A DNA stretch of 64,000 nt, taken from positions 33,380,644 to 33,444,643 of the forward strand of contig CM065691.1 in the NCBI GenBank assembly GCA_017654935.2, in the 5' to 3' direction. The stretch is from Phymorhynchus buccinoides. Its lineage: Eukaryota; Mollusca; Gastropoda; Neogastropoda; Raphitomidae. Positions 11,376 to 23,500 of the stretch are shown here, in pieces. Within the stretch, counting starts at the first letter, position 1, and each line of letters begins with the position of its first letter. The notes below the pieces were generated by a model that was not told where the DNA came from, ran no database searches, and saw only the letters and a program-made list of their open reading frames with translations. Both the position numbers and the translations under genes were made by a program.

Positions 11376-11616
11376 CTTTCTTGGCTTTCGGCGTCTGCCG
11401 ATTATTCTCATCGCTGCTGTTCTCCTTGTTTTCCTTGGCAGAGTCGTCTCCCCCTGAGTCGCTCTGGGAGGCTGCGGCGGCGTTGTTGGACTGAGCGCTG
11501 GACGTCGATTGGGTGGACGCTGCGTCCGAGTTGGCGGAGGGTTCCTGCTGGTTTGGGGTCTTCCCCGATCCCTGCACCATCTTGATCCCGGTCTTTTTGT
11601 TGGAGTTTTGGGTCTG
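11376..11616 (-). CDS. LARP1: LARP1 N-terminal low-complexity exon
   Basis: This is a minus-strand exon of 241 bp. It has a pyrimidine-rich acceptor (GTGTGTTCTCAG, followed by another CAG), starts in phase 0 and ends in phase 1 at AAGAAAG then GTTTGT. It encodes 80 residues rich in Gln, Ser, Asn and Ala: QTQNSNKKTGIKMV at the start, SAKENKENSSDENN near the end, then a basic RQTPKAKKG. The split codon joins exactly to the exon at 9126-9308. In vertebrate LARP1 a comparable Lys/Ser/Asn-rich segment with a KENRE-like word and a basic run precedes the KWVPL motif, so I infer the same region. It is GC-richer than its surroundings. Taken alone it could be any disordered exon; the phase match and the next exon support the assignment. 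Confidence 0.55.
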
Positions 11617-11718
11617 CTGAGAACACACACGTTGGCCAAAGCGCTCTAAGTTAGACTAGAGTAATTTCCAATGACCAGCTGTCACCAAGCTTAAAAAACA
11701 AAAACAAATAATTTGTTT

Positions 11719-11964
11719 TTAACCCTTTCACCACCAAAGTGGCATTTTAGCACCACAGTGATTTAACACCTATGTCACTAAAAGGCATCAAATTGGGGTC
11801 TATTATCCAAAGACCCTATTGTCTTAGTTTTGGGAAGTAAGGATAGACCTTATTTTATATATGTCACAGAAGAATCCCCAATACTGCAGATGGATTTTGT
11901 TCTCTACCCAGGTAAATGTAATGGACATTTTGGGCTGAAATATGGCTGGCGGTGAAAGGGTTAA
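11719..11964 (+). mobile_element. TTAA-flanked MITE (TTAACCCTTTCACC family)
   Basis: Begins TTAACCCTTTCACCACCAAA and ends TGGCGGTGAAAGGGTTAA. The TTAA ends and CCCT-like termini fit a piggyBac-type non-autonomous element. Family members are at 19674-19907, 40902-41115, 57270-57516 (inverted), and fragments at 12156 and 63563. Non-coding. Confidence 0.85.
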
Positions 11965-12257
11965 TATAAGATTTAGGCTTTAATCGCATTACACATGAAA
12001 ACCTCATGCACTTATCCGCAAATAAGTAAAAGAAAGTAAGAAAAATAAATGCAAAATCCCATCTGCTTATTTCTTACTTTCATTTAGTTTTTACTTATTT
12101 GCGGATAAGCGCGTGAGGTTTTCATGTGTAATGCGATTAAAGCCTAAATCTTATATTAACCCTTTCACCGCCAGCCATATTTCAGCCCAAAATGTCCATT
12201 ACATTTACCTGGGTAGAGAACAAAATCCATCTGCAGTATTGGGGATTCTTCTGTGAC
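11863..12257. repeat. 395-bp near-perfect palindrome spanning two MITE families
   Basis: The left arm (from GTCACAGAAGAATCC) runs through the right half of the TTAA MITE and a second element beginning TAAGATTTAGGCTTTAATCG. The right arm repeats all of this inverted, ending GGATTCTTCTGTGAC at 12257. Arms are about 190 bp with a spacer of about 20 bp. Similarity stops abruptly at both outer edges inside the MITE sequence. Confidence 0.85.
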
Positions 12258-14510
12258 GTATATAGAATGCCTAAAACAAAGCCTAAAACCAAAACCAGAA
12301 TTCAAGAAAAACTGTTGCTGTTTATGGAGAAGAAAGAAATGGAAAGGCTGCCGAGGTTAGCGCTGAACACTTTGAAGAGCTATATACTTCCAAACAAAAG
12401 GGGATATGGAAGCTTAAAACTATAAAAGTACATGTAGAGAACAAATACATATTCCATATAAAAACATTAATAGAATGTACTGGAGTAAAGCAACTGACCA
12501 AAACAAAGCTTACAGCTTTGTACCTTGGCACATATAAACTACATTGAAAATAATGTATATAGTTCTAAGGAATCATTTCTTAACAATGTTAATGCATTTA
12601 CCATTAAGAAGAAAAAACTGTCATTATAACCTCTGAAAAAAATAAACTACATAGTTTTCCTTTTTTTGATGTCTGTCAATCTACTGACATTTAAGCCATA
12701 TCTCTGTGTGTGTGCATGCATGTGTTGCATATGCATGCCATAGCTGAGCATGCAGTCATGCATACATTTTGAGGACTGGAAATAAATAAAAACCATTTCC
12801 CGTTCTTTTTTCTTTAGTCTTCGGAATCATTTTTATTTCAAACACGACACTCACACTAACATCACTGCCATTATTTCTCTAACATTTCTTTAAGTTACTG
12901 CAAAATGTATACATTGGTTTAGGCAAGGATCTCAACGCCACCAAGGTTCCGTATTTTTCAGACTACTGTATAAGTTAATGACAAGGCGATACTTTTCCCC
13001 CAGACTGAGACCTCTGTGCCTTATAATAAGACTACTAAAATAGTCAGAAAATGTAATAACAGAATCTGAATTTTGTGTAAAATATGGGGGGTGCGCCTTG
13101 TAGTCCGAAAAAGATGGTACCTTTCACTCAACAAGGAAATAATTCTCACAAGCAAAATCTGTCCAATAACTGTTGTAACCATGTTATACTCGTGCACGCC
13201 TTCTCCTGGTAAGTGAACTTGCAACATGAACAAACTTGCACACACACTTAGTATCCATACCTTGCTTAGAATCTTGTTTACCACAGTTCTGTAATTTGCT
13301 ACAGCTTCATTGAAAATGAGAATTTGTGTATTAAACTTTTTTTTAAAATACAGTGGAATATTAGATTTTCTAAAATCACCCAAAATGAGGTATTAGATGA
13401 GAGGGAATTGTATAAGGGAGGTAATTTTAATGGTTACAAAGGGCAATGTCTCAGAGAAGTGGGAGTATAATGGGGGTTTTTTTATAAGGGAGGTTACACT
13501 GAATTTCAAAATAACTCATTATCTGGATGTCTAAATGATAACTATGGAATGCTTATCCGAGATAACTAATCTCATTCTTGGTTTATGAAATCAGCCCAAA
13601 GACACTCAGAGTTGCTCCCCTTGACTTGTTTAGTCAGCCACATAGAAAGCATATTGAAAAACGAAGGTAGAAACCATGAGCAATTGAACATTAAAATGCA
13701 GACACGTGCAATCAAATAGTTTAATAAAAAGCATTTGACACTACGCTTTTCCAACTACTTCGTCATGGCGACCAACTTAAAAGTCTGACGCTGCCAGTTA
13801 CATCGACCGCTGAAGAAGAAGTATCCACAGCCCAAAAGTTGCCCAAATTTGTATAAATGTGTGCAATATTGGCAAGGGAAATCACTCCTGTCTTCACATT
13901 ATTAATAGACAGTCTGATCAAATAAAATTAAGTGTGAATTTTGGATTTTTCAAATGCCTCCTCTTTACAACAAACCATACTTACTCCGTAAACAACTGAA
14001 TTTTACTGTACACAAAAATACTGGTTTGACGGCCAAAACATAATGGTTTCTGATTGGTCCAGCTATTCTAATTCACCATATCAAAATCAAATTTAAAAAA
14101 AATATAGATGTGTTCTTCTATATACCGGTAATCATATAAAACAGACTGGAGTAATAAATATTGAAAAACGACAGAGAGATGCAATAACATTCAGGAATAC
14201 CCAAGACCACAAAATGCTACAAAATTTTCAGGGACGCCCACTTAAACGCCTTGAAACCTGTACGTAGAGTAATGGAGAGATCAAAATGTATTGAAATTGT
14301 AGTCAAAATAAAGAAGAGGGATTTTCTTTGACTTTCCACAATGTAAAAACCTTTTTGAAAACATTCATAATACCAAAATATGAAGCAAGAACATTCTCAT
14401 TTTCAGTTAAATATACTGTAAACTGATTACATGTCCTGTTACACAGTGGTAGCACAAGTTTAAAACAACATCAAATATTAGCACATAGCAGGTACTTTTT
14501 TACGAATAAA
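12258..14510. other. AT-rich non-coding stretch with one MITE
   Basis: Apart from the MITE at 12947-13119, this 2.2 kb holds only AT-rich sequence, a GCATGCATGTGTTGCATATG-like tract near 12714-12735, and no frame with coding character. If the left contig belongs in reverse orientation, this would be intronic or upstream LARP1 sequence. Confidence 0.6.
12947..13119. mobile_element. MITE, TACCGTATTTTACGGACT family, diverged
   Basis: Left end TTCCGTATTTTTCAGACTA; right end GTGCGCCTTGTAGTCCGAA then AAGATGGTACC. The internal AGACTGAGACCTCTGTGCC block matches other members. Confidence 0.65.
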
Positions 14511-14966
14511 GCTGGAATTCCATATGCGTTATTTTCGCTGGCTTAAATTGCCCGTGACTTTCGACAAGGACGAAAAAAAGTTGCTTGCAATTCCATTGAC
14601 GCTAAAATCGCTGGCGATTTTTGATGGCGCTATTCAAACGCGCTAAAAATCCTGATCGCGCCTACGGAATAGCAAGCAACGTTTTTCACCAGTACCACAA
14701 GTTTCTCCATGCTTTTGGAAGCCAAGCTGGCTGAAACAACGGCGTGATGTTTTAGTAGCTCCGTCCACTTTCAGACTATTTTCGATGCCGAAAGTTTCGC
14801 TTCACCAACTGACCAAGCGATAAAAATAAAATCGCGAGAGATTTTCGACTGACTGCTCGCGATTATCGTGCCAATGGGTGTACAGAATGACTTTATTGTT
14901 GGTGGCTATCAAATTTAATCGCCAACAATTTTTGCCTTTAAAATCGCGCATATGGAATTCCGGCCT
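14511..14966. mobile_element. TIR element with GGAATTCCATATGCG ends
   Basis: Left end GCTGGAATTCCATATGCGT; right end GCGCATATGGAATTCCGGCC. The ~456-bp interior has repeated AAAATCGC/GCGATTTT motifs in both orientations but no continuous frame. TAAAG follows the right end and overlaps the left end, so the target duplication is uncertain. This is the only place I see the family. Confidence 0.65.
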
Positions 14967-15626
14967 AAAGTATAAAGGTTTGGAAAATTCAAATTTCATC
15001 TTTTCTAATATCGCATTTACATCACTTGCTGTATGTTAAATAAAGCTTCTTCCACTACAAATCTACACTGCCTGTGTTCCCCATTCCCTTTTCACCTATC
15101 GCAAATTATTATCAAAAGTCTTCTGCGTAAACATAATCAATTATTCTTTTACGAAACAGCAATATTTACTACAAATCAATCTCTTTTAATGGACAGCGAA
15201 GAAGTTTGTCACCAGTTTAGGACACTGATAAACTAAAACAACGTAAACCCAAATTTCCATGGCCATTTTAGGACTTTTATAAATTGGTAACTGTGATCGA
15301 TTGCTTTATCTCTGTCTTTCATACTCTAACCATCTTCAATCGCTGAACCATAGCACATAAAACCAATGATCATTGTACAAAACAGTCATCATTAAGGAAA
15401 ATACATGTTTCCAATATGTTTTGGATCTATTTACCCATACATAAAACGACAGACAAGGCGAGGAAGCAAAGAACATTCCACAAAAAAGGATACCACCCCC
15501 CAAAATAACAGTGGCACAAAGGACATATGTTCACATTCAAAACAGTTAATCACAGATCAGTAAACAACAAACCAACACAGTATCAGAAACCACCCCCCAA
15601 AAAGGAACGCCAAACCAAACTCCAAT

Positions 15627-15832
15627 GAGACTTAGTGCGATTTTTTTTTACGCCAGAGGGCATGACGCTCATGTGGGGCTAATCCTCTCTATATTCTTAG
15701 TTGGGGATAAAGAAAATGAGAGAGAGAGTGAGTATTCCTACCATCTCTCTCTCTCTTACTACGCCCAAGTAAGAAAATCGCGTGATAAGCCCCTAGTGCA
15801 TTGACTGCCCTCTGGCGTGAAAAATATCGCCA
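15627..15832. mobile_element. Foldback element with internal (CT)n loop
   Basis: Left arm GAGACTTAGTGCGATTTTT, GCCAGAGGGCATGACGCTCA, GGGGCTAATCC; right arm GATAAGCCCCTAGTGCATTG, GCCCTCTGGCGTGAAAAAT. The loop holds TTCTTAGTTGGGGATAAAG and a CT-repeat. A better preserved relative is at 53655-53867. The segment 14967-15626 holds nothing I recognise. Confidence 0.75.
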
Positions 15833-17781
15833 TAGGTCGACCATTCCAAACACAACCCCTCTGTTCCAGCTTTACCTGATTTTCATTGGCTCCCTGCAAT
15901 AAACGGCCAACACAACATCTTCAAACCATTTGCATTTTTAACAAAATAGCTAGCTAGCACAGGCATCAGAACAGTCTAACTTCCAAATCATTTGGAGATA
16001 GGGTTCACTGGTCATTTCGGAACTGAAGGAGAAGACGGGCCACACTTATTTTTATTTTCATCATTTATTAACAAAAGGTCCCAATCACGATAAAGCCACT
16101 TAAAATGCCATGATTTGCAAATTAAATAGTGTTTAGACTTTAGTGAAGAAAAAATAAATAAAATTAAGAACCTCCATGACCAGGAAAAACATTCCTTTTC
16201 CACAAATTCCATTGACAATTCTGATGTCTGCTTAAAATCTGCCTGGACCTGATCCATTTTGGGGGGTCTGTCTTCGAGTTAACGTCATCACTCAGTGACT
16301 GCGTCATGGACATGCATAATATATATATATGAAAGAACAAAATGGTAGCTTCAAGTTCAAGTAAAGACAAAATATGGAAGAGAAAGTTAGGTGGAACAGA
16401 ATGTTGAAAGAAACAATACCATGGAAAGCTGGACAATACAATAAATTATATAAATCAAGTGAAAAGAAATGAGGTCTATGTCACACAACCGCACTTTCGC
16501 CTATTTCAGCAGGTGGGTGTTTTAATCGTTCTTTTGTCGGATCTTTTTTTCGGGGGGGGGGGGGGGGGTCCTTTTTTCTTTTGAATCTTAAAATGATACA
16601 TAGCTTTGACATGCATCAGCCAAAGTCTATTGAAAAATGTTGATCAATCACAATATGTTAATGAGCTATCACTGTTGAAATGAAATAGCTAAACTTGATT
16701 TGGACTTTACTCAACAGCTTAATATTTACATGTCCAAAGGTTCTGATATAATTATGAATAACTAGATAGGCAGCTTTTTTACATAGAAAACATTGAAACC
16801 AGCCCTGTTTACGATGGGCTCTAGATACATAAACATATAAAATGGAACTTCTTGTAATTGCATAGATCTTTTTCATAGAACAATCTACTAGCTAAGTAAC
16901 CCGGGTAGTTTATGTTACAATGCTTTTCAACAAAGGATATTATATCAACATGATGCACACTGTGCGTTGGCTTTGATCAAATCTATTTTTTTTAAATAAA
17001 TTCTTTAAGTAGTATTGTTACAAGCACATTTTGCAATTTTAGCGTTTTGTGTGACAAAGCCTCAAAAAGATAGAGTAAATAATTCTAAAAAAGTGAGGAA
17101 AGACAAAAACGAAATGACTAAAAACTATGCACCTTTTGCTTTGTTTCCATTGTCTACCACGTAACATAAAAAGGCCAAGCTTCACACAACACAAAAATAC
17201 ATTCCATGCACTCACTCGCTCTTCTACTTAAACATACACCAAATGTATATGGCACAAATAAGCCATATCTGGTTAAACTCCCAAACCAAGAAAAATCTTT
17301 GTGAAAAAAACATTGCTTACCAAATCTTATAGAATGTATAGACCCAATTACATTTCACTTTCACTGGAAATGTAATTACAGCTTTTATTTTCTCGTTTAA
17401 ACACGAAATAAATAACTTTAATTTGCTTGGCATTCATAAAGTTTGAAAAACAAAACATTTATTTGGCTTTCAAATTTCATGAAAAATGAAAGTAGTATTT
17501 TCCATCTTCAGTCAAGTGCACACATGCGTGTGTGCATGCATGCGAGTGTTTATCGTACGAGTTGCTTAAGAGAATTTACAAACCTAGGAAAACATTTTTG
17601 AAAGCTGGTCGTCAAGTGCAATAGATAAACCAGAACATGGATTAGATGTAACTAACTTACATGCAAATACAACCATCACGGCCAGATAGTCTCTACATGT
17701 TACAACACTGAATAAAATTAGAAAAAAACAAATCAGTTATAGATCATACGTACATCGGTCACCTCTGACAAGGCAGGCCAG
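15833..17781. other. AT-rich non-coding stretch up to the assembly gap
   Basis: About 1.9 kb with a poly-G run (about 16551-16568), a short AT repeat near 16318-16330 and an alternating GTGTGTGCATGCATGCG tract near 17527. No frame or exon I can support. Immediately before the gap the minus strand reads CTGGCCTGCCTTGTCAGAG then GTGACC, which could be an exon end with a donor, but the sequence is too short to judge. Confidence 0.6.
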
Positions 17782-18281
17782 NNNNNNNNNNNNNNNNNNN
17801 NNNNNNNNNNNNNNNNNNNNNNNNNNNNNNNNNNNNNNNNNNNNNNNNNNNNNNNNNNNNNNNNNNNNNNNNNNNNNNNNNNNNNNNNNNNNNNNNNNNN
17901 NNNNNNNNNNNNNNNNNNNNNNNNNNNNNNNNNNNNNNNNNNNNNNNNNNNNNNNNNNNNNNNNNNNNNNNNNNNNNNNNNNNNNNNNNNNNNNNNNNNN
18001 NNNNNNNNNNNNNNNNNNNNNNNNNNNNNNNNNNNNNNNNNNNNNNNNNNNNNNNNNNNNNNNNNNNNNNNNNNNNNNNNNNNNNNNNNNNNNNNNNNNN
18101 NNNNNNNNNNNNNNNNNNNNNNNNNNNNNNNNNNNNNNNNNNNNNNNNNNNNNNNNNNNNNNNNNNNNNNNNNNNNNNNNNNNNNNNNNNNNNNNNNNNN
18201 NNNNNNNNNNNNNNNNNNNNNNNNNNNNNNNNNNNNNNNNNNNNNNNNNNNNNNNNNNNNNNNNNNNNNNNNNNNNNNNNN
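17782..18281. other. Assembly gap of exactly 500 N
   Basis: Five hundred consecutive N. A round fixed size is typical of scaffolders that insert placeholder gaps of unknown true length, so neither distance nor relative orientation of the flanking contigs is guaranteed. LARP1 exons lie on opposite strands on its two sides. Confidence 0.98.
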
Positions 18282-18312
18282 TGACTGATTTAATCTGATG
18301 GGATCAGCGGGT
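18282..18312 (-). repeat. Inverted end of the GATCCCATCAGACTCATT repeat at the contig edge
   Basis: The right contig opens with GACTGATTTAATCTGATGGG followed by ATCAG. This is the reverse of the satellite core abundant at 2.7-6.3 kb. A repeat family at the contig edge is a plausible reason for the assembly break. Confidence 0.7.
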
Positions 18313-18451
18313 GATTGGAAACAAAACAGTAGGTGTTTGTCATTGCATCCGTATACAAACACTACCAAATACTGCTGCTGGCTGCTTTGATGGTATTCAG
18401 GAAAGCCAGTTTGTATTTGATATCATATGATAAACACTACTTTTGAAACCT

Positions 18452-18646
18452 TAGGCCGGGTTCACATTAGACGCGTGAATTCCGTACGGAATACCCTAAA
18501 TAAGTGGAAGAAATAAGGATAAAAGTTTACGCATATAGGGGAAATTCGGACACATGCACAAATCTTTTCCTTTATTTGTTTCACTTATTTATGGATTGCG
18601 CATGGGTTTCCGCATGGAATATCCACTTATGTGTGTACACGGCCTA
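18452..18646. mobile_element. Foldback element with TAGGCC ends
   Basis: Starts TAGGCCGGGTTCACATTAGA and ends TGTGTGTACACGGCCTA. Inner inverted blocks include AATAAGTGGAAGAAATAAGG against CTTATTTATGGATTGCGC. Relatives lie at 39462-39655 and inside the palindrome at 11863-12257. Confidence 0.7.
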
Positions 18647-18848
18647 ATCCTGATGACAATACATTTCATTGTGAGCCCAGGAGTCTTTGACATGCGATGT
18701 CATTTTCACCTAAGGATTTTAGGACAGAATCATGACGTACTGGGCAAATCTGTCTCGCCTACCAAACAATGTGAACTTTGAACCAAACGATAGGCGCTTG
18801 GTGTGATGCGGTTCGTGTGTGCTTATGCGTTTGTTGCTCGTGTTCCAG

Positions 18849-18993
18849 AGCGCGCCAGGCTAGGACCGGGGCAGTCCCAGGAGATGAACACGTTGTTTCG
18901 GTTCTGGTCGTTCTTCTTGAGGCAGCACTTCAACAAAAAGATGTACCAGGAGTTCAAGACGTTAGCTGTGGAAGACGCTGAGGCGGGCTACAG
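18849..18993 (+). CDS. LARP1: LARP1 DM15 exon A (cap-binding region)
   Basis: A 145-bp exon between acceptor TTGCTCGTGTTCCAG and donor CAG/GTGAGC, entering with two bases and leaving with two. It encodes [20 protein letters not shown] followed by [15 protein letters not shown] and EDAEAGYR, nearly identical to the first DM15 repeat of animal LARP1. DM15 is a HEAT-like fold that binds the m7G cap and first bases of 5'TOP mRNAs in the cytoplasm and controls their translation and stability. The Arg and Phe in FRFWSFFLR correspond, as I recall, to human R840, F844 and R847, which contact the cap. The exon that should precede it is not visible and may lie in or beyond the N gap. Confidence 0.95.
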
Positions 18994-19020
18994 GTGAGCT
19001 TTTGCATTGAGATGTTTTGG

Positions 19021-19052
19021 CTTGACTTGACTTGACTTGACTTGACTTGACT
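19021..19052 (+). repeat. (TTGAC)n microsatellite
   Basis: About six copies of TTGAC in the LARP1 intron, shortly downstream of the exon ending at 18993. Confidence 0.9.
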
Positions 19053-19186
19053 CCAATGTTCTTCTTCTTCTTCTACCGTTGAGTATCCACAATCATCAGT
19101 TTGATTTTATGATATTATAAGCGGTCGAGGTCTGAAGTCGGGCATCAAAAAGAGAAAGAAAATAAATCTTTTGATTTGATCTTGTT

Positions 19187-19368
19187 GTTGGCTTACCCTG
19201 GCTTAAAGACTCCAGGGATCATCCCAACAGTAGAAGCACTTGGTACAAGTGCATCAGCTACAGATGAGAACATTACGTGTGTGACCGTTTTTGATTACCC
19301 CGCCACATGGGCGGCCACACTCCGTCTTCGGGGGAGATTTGATGTTAAAGCCAGTAGATTAATTTTCT
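19187..19368 (-). mobile_element. Dispersed SINE-like repeat (CCCCGCCACATGGG family)
   Basis: Contains GGCTTACCCTGGCTTAAAGA, CTCCAGGGATCATCCCAACA, GTGTGTGACCGTTTTTGATT, ACCCCGCCACATGGGCGGCC and CACTCCGTCTTCGGGGGA. On its sense (minus) strand it ends in a CAACAACAA-type tail. Copies in the other orientation are at 36537-36690, 44430-44716 and 52308-52628. It is intronic in LARP1. Confidence 0.75.
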
Positions 19369-19533
19369 CAGTCTAGAGTATTTCCTGTTATGAAAAAACC
19401 TTGTTAAATTGTTGTGTTTTTTATTTGTCTAAGTTTTGCTGTATCTTATGCTTCATATGGAGGACTGAGTTCTTTTGAGATTCTTACATTTTTTGGTCAC
19501 ATTTTACGCATTATATATTTTGTTGTGTGACAG

Positions 19534-19643
19534 GTACGGGCTGGAATGCTTATTCCGCTTCTTCAGCTATGGCCTGGAAAGAAGATTTCGACCAGAGGTG
19601 TTCCAAAATTTCCAAGAGGAGACCCTTAGAGACTATGAAAACA
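19534..19643 (+). CDS. LARP1: LARP1 DM15 exon B
   Basis: A 110-bp exon (acceptor TTGTGTGACAG, donor AACA/GTATGT), phases matching both neighbours. With the split codon it reads [18 protein letters not shown], then [18 protein letters not shown]. This is the second DM15 repeat. The Arg and Tyr of [10 protein letters not shown] correspond, from memory, to human R879 and Y883, the latter stacking on the m7G base; both are kept, so the encoded domain should still bind caps. Confidence 0.95.
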
Positions 19644-19673
19644 GTATGTACTCTTAGTTTCAGTGTTTGTTTT

Positions 19674-19907
19674 TTAAGCCAATGTCGCATTTTAGCACCA
19701 CAATGATTTAACACATATGTGACTAAAAGGCATCAAATTGGGGTCTATTATCCAAAGACCCTATTGTGTTAGTGTTGGGAAGTAAGGATAGACCTTATTT
19801 TATATGTCACAGAAGAATCGCCAATACTGCAGATGGATTTTGTTCTCTTCCTGGGTAAATTCAATGGACATTTTTGGTTGAAATATGGTTGGCGGTGAAA
19901 GGGTTAA
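19674..19907 (+). mobile_element. TTAA-flanked MITE, left end deleted
   Basis: Same family as 11719-11964: CCAATGTCGCATTTTAGCAC through TTGGCGGTGAAAGGGTTAA. The left terminus has lost about 13 bases (TTAAGCCAATG). It sits 30 bp after the LARP1 exon ending at 19643. From 19908 to 20570 the intron holds nothing recognised. Confidence 0.8.
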
Positions 19908-20570
19908 CTCTGTACGAGTTCTGTTTTCTTGAAATATTATGAGCAATTAATAAATACCGTTTGTTTCTGGACAGGACTTTTGTTTAGAAATATATTTGTT
20001 TGGTTCAGACAAGCAAGCTTACGATTTTGTATTTTTAGTTAGAATTAGTGTTGACTCATTGCAATATCTAGGGAAGCTAAGGTGAAAGGGAGATCACCCA
20101 TTGATTGATCTCTTTTCAAAGAAAGGAAGGCCTGGTTGACAGAGTTACCCGCCCTTACTACAGGTGTCCCGTTGCACACTCAGCCCACCACATCTTTGTG
20201 GAGTGTAGGTGTAATGCGATCGTTCATGTCTGTCTTTTTGTTTGTTTCTTTGTCAGTCTGCGCGCAATACCTTGTGCACACAACCGCTTTAAATTTTGTG
20301 CAGTGGTGTAGTACCTGAAGGGGATGTACCCGGTTCCAGGATTGATAATGTTGTGGAACACACCAGAATTCCGGTTTTGGAGGTGCCGAAATTCGTGGCT
20401 TCCAGTTTATGGAGGGCAATAAACCTCTAAATTTCAGCGATGGTGAAATTTTGGGGATAGAGGTTTTGATGCAACGCAAAAGAAGTTTCAGGTTTTTCAA
20501 TGTTAAGACTACATTTGAGGGTGGTTTGGATTTTTAAAATTCTGCTTTTAGGTATTTGGGCCTCCTCCCA

Positions 20571-23500
20571 CTAGCGCCCCTGCAGTTGATTAACATTCAT
20601 TTGACCTCAGTCTTTGATGCACCCCTGCAGTTCGTTAGCATTCATTCGACCTCAGTCTGTGATGCACCCCTGCAGTTCGTTAGCATTCATTCGACCTCAG
20701 TCTGTGATGCACCCCTGCAGTTCGTTAGCATTCATTCGACCTCAGTCTGTGATGCACCCCTGCAGTTCATTAGCATTCATTCGACCTCAGTCTGTGATGC
20801 ACCCCTGCAGTTCATTAGCATTCATTCGACCTCAGTCTGTGATGCACCCCTGCAGTTGATTAACATTCATTCGACCTCAGTCTTTGATGCACCCCTGCAG
20901 TTGATTAACATTCATTCGACCTCAGTCTTTGATGCACCCCTGCAGTTGATTAACATTCATTCGACCTCAGTCTGTGATGCACCCCTGCAGTTCATTAGCA
21001 TTCATTCGACCTCAGTCTGTGATGCACCCCTGCAGTTGATTAACATTCATTCGACCTCAGTCTTTGATGCACCCCTGCAGTTCATTAGCATTCATTCGAC
21101 CTCAGTCTTTGATGCACCCCTGCAGTTCATTAGCATTCATTCGACCTCAGTCTTTGATGCACCCCTGCAGTTCATTAGCATTCATTCGACCTCAGTCTTT
21201 GATGCACCCCTGCAGTTCATTAGCATTCATTCGACCTCAGTCTTTGATGCACCCCTGCAGTTGATTAGCATTCATTCGACCTCAGTCTGTGATGCACCCC
21301 TGCAGTTCATTAGCATTCATTCGACCTCAGTCTGTGATGCACCCCTGCAGTTCATTAGCATTCATTCGACCTCAGTCTTTGATGCACCCCTGCAGTTCAT
21401 TAGCATTCATTCGACCTCAGTCTGTGATGCACCCCTGCAGTTCATTAGCATTCATTCGACCTCAGTCTTTGATGCACCCCTGCAGTTCATTAGCATTCAT
21501 TCGACCTCAGTCTGTGATGCACCCCTGCAGTTCATTAGCATTCATTCGACCTCAGTCTTTGATGCACCCCTGCAGTTCATTAGCATTCATTCGACCTCAG
21601 TCTTTGATGCACCCCTGCAGTTCATTAGCATTCATTCGACCTCAGTCTGTGATGCACCCCTGCAGTTGATTAACATTCATTCGACCTCAGTCTTTGATGC
21701 ACCCCTGCAGTTCATTAGCATTCATTCGACCTCAGTCTGTGATGCACCCCTGCAGTTGATTAACATTCATTCGACCTCAGTCTTTGATGCACCCCTGCAG
21801 TTCATTAGCATTCATTCGACCTCAGTCTGTGATGCACCCCTGCAGTTGATTAACATTCATTCGACCTCAGTCTGTGATGCACCCCTGCAGTTGATTAACA
21901 TTCATTCGACCTCAGTCTGTGATGCACCCCTGCAGTTCGTTAGCATTCATTCGACCTCAGTCTGTGATGCACCCCTGCATTCATTCGACCTCAGTCTGTG
22001 ATGCACCCCTGCAGTTGATTAACATTCATTCGACCTCAGTCTTTGATGCACCCCTGCAGTTCATTAGCATTCATTCGACCTCAGTCTTTGATGCACCCCT
22101 GCAGTTCATTAGCATTCATTCGACCTCAGTCTTTGATGCACCCCTGCAGTTCATTAGCATTCATTCGACCTCAGTCTGTGATGCACCCCTGCAGTTCATT
22201 AGCATTCATTCGACCTCAGTCTGTGATGCACCCCTGCAGTTGATTAACATTCATTCGACCTCAGTCTGTGATGCACCCCTGCAGTTCATTAGCATTCATT
22301 CGACCTCAGTCTTTGATGCACCCCTGCAGTTCATTAGCATTCATTCGACCTCAGTCTTTGATGCACCCCTGCAGTTCATTAGCATTCATTCGACCTCAGT
22401 CTGTGATGCACCCCTGCAGTTCATTAGCATTCATTCGACCTCAGTCTGTGATGCACCCCTGCAGTTCATTAGCATTCATTCGACCTCAGTCTGTGATGCA
22501 CCCCTGCAGCATTTCGACCTCAGTCTGTTACCCCTGCAGTTGATTAACATTCATTCGCATTCATTCATTCGACCTCAGTCTGCACCCCTGATGCACCCCT
22601 GCAGTTCAGTTAGCATTCATTCGACCTCAGTCTGTGATGCACCCCTGCGATTAACATTCATTCGACCTCAGTCTTTGATGCACCCCTGCAGTTCATTAGC
22701 ATTCATTCGACCTCAGTCTGTGATGCACCCCTGCAGTTCATTAGCATTCATTCGACCTCAGTCTTTGATGCACCCCTGCAGTTCATTAGCATTCATTCGA
22801 CCTCAGTCTGTGATGCACCCCTGCAGTTCGACCTCATTGCACCCCTGCAGTTCATTCATTCGACCTCAGTCTTTGATGCACCCCTGCAGTTCAGTTAGCA
22901 TTCATTCGACCTCAGTCTTTGATGCACCCCTGCAGTTCAGTTCATTAGCATTCATTCGACCTCAGTCTTTGATGCACCCCTGCAGTTCATTAGCATTCAT
23001 TCGACCTCAGTCATGCACCCCTGCAGTTCATTAGCATTCATTCGACCTCAGTCAGTCTGTGATGCACCCCTGCAGTTCATTAGCATTCATTCGACCTCAG
23101 TCTGTGATGCACCCCTGCAGTTCATTAGCATTCATTCGACCTCAGTCTTTGATGCACCCCTGCAGTTCATTAGCATTCATTCGACCTCAGTCTGTGATGC
23201 ACCCCTGCAGTTCATTAGCATTCATTCGACCTCAGTCTGTGATGCACCCCTGCAGTTCATTAGCATTCATTCGACCTCAGTCTTTGATGCACCCCTGCAG
23301 TTCATTAGCATTCATTCGACCTCAGTCATTGTGATGCACCCCTGCAGTTCATTAGCATTCATTCGACCTCATGATGCACCCCTGCAGTTCATTAGCATTC
23401 ATTCGACCTCAGTCTTTGATGCACCCCTGCAGTTCATTAACATTCATTCGACCTCAGTCTTTGATGCACCCCTGCAGTTCATTAGCATTCATTCGACCTC

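Noticed and set aside
17733..18368. A 211-residue frame spanning the gap
   Set aside because: Almost all residues are unknown because the frame is open only through 500 N.
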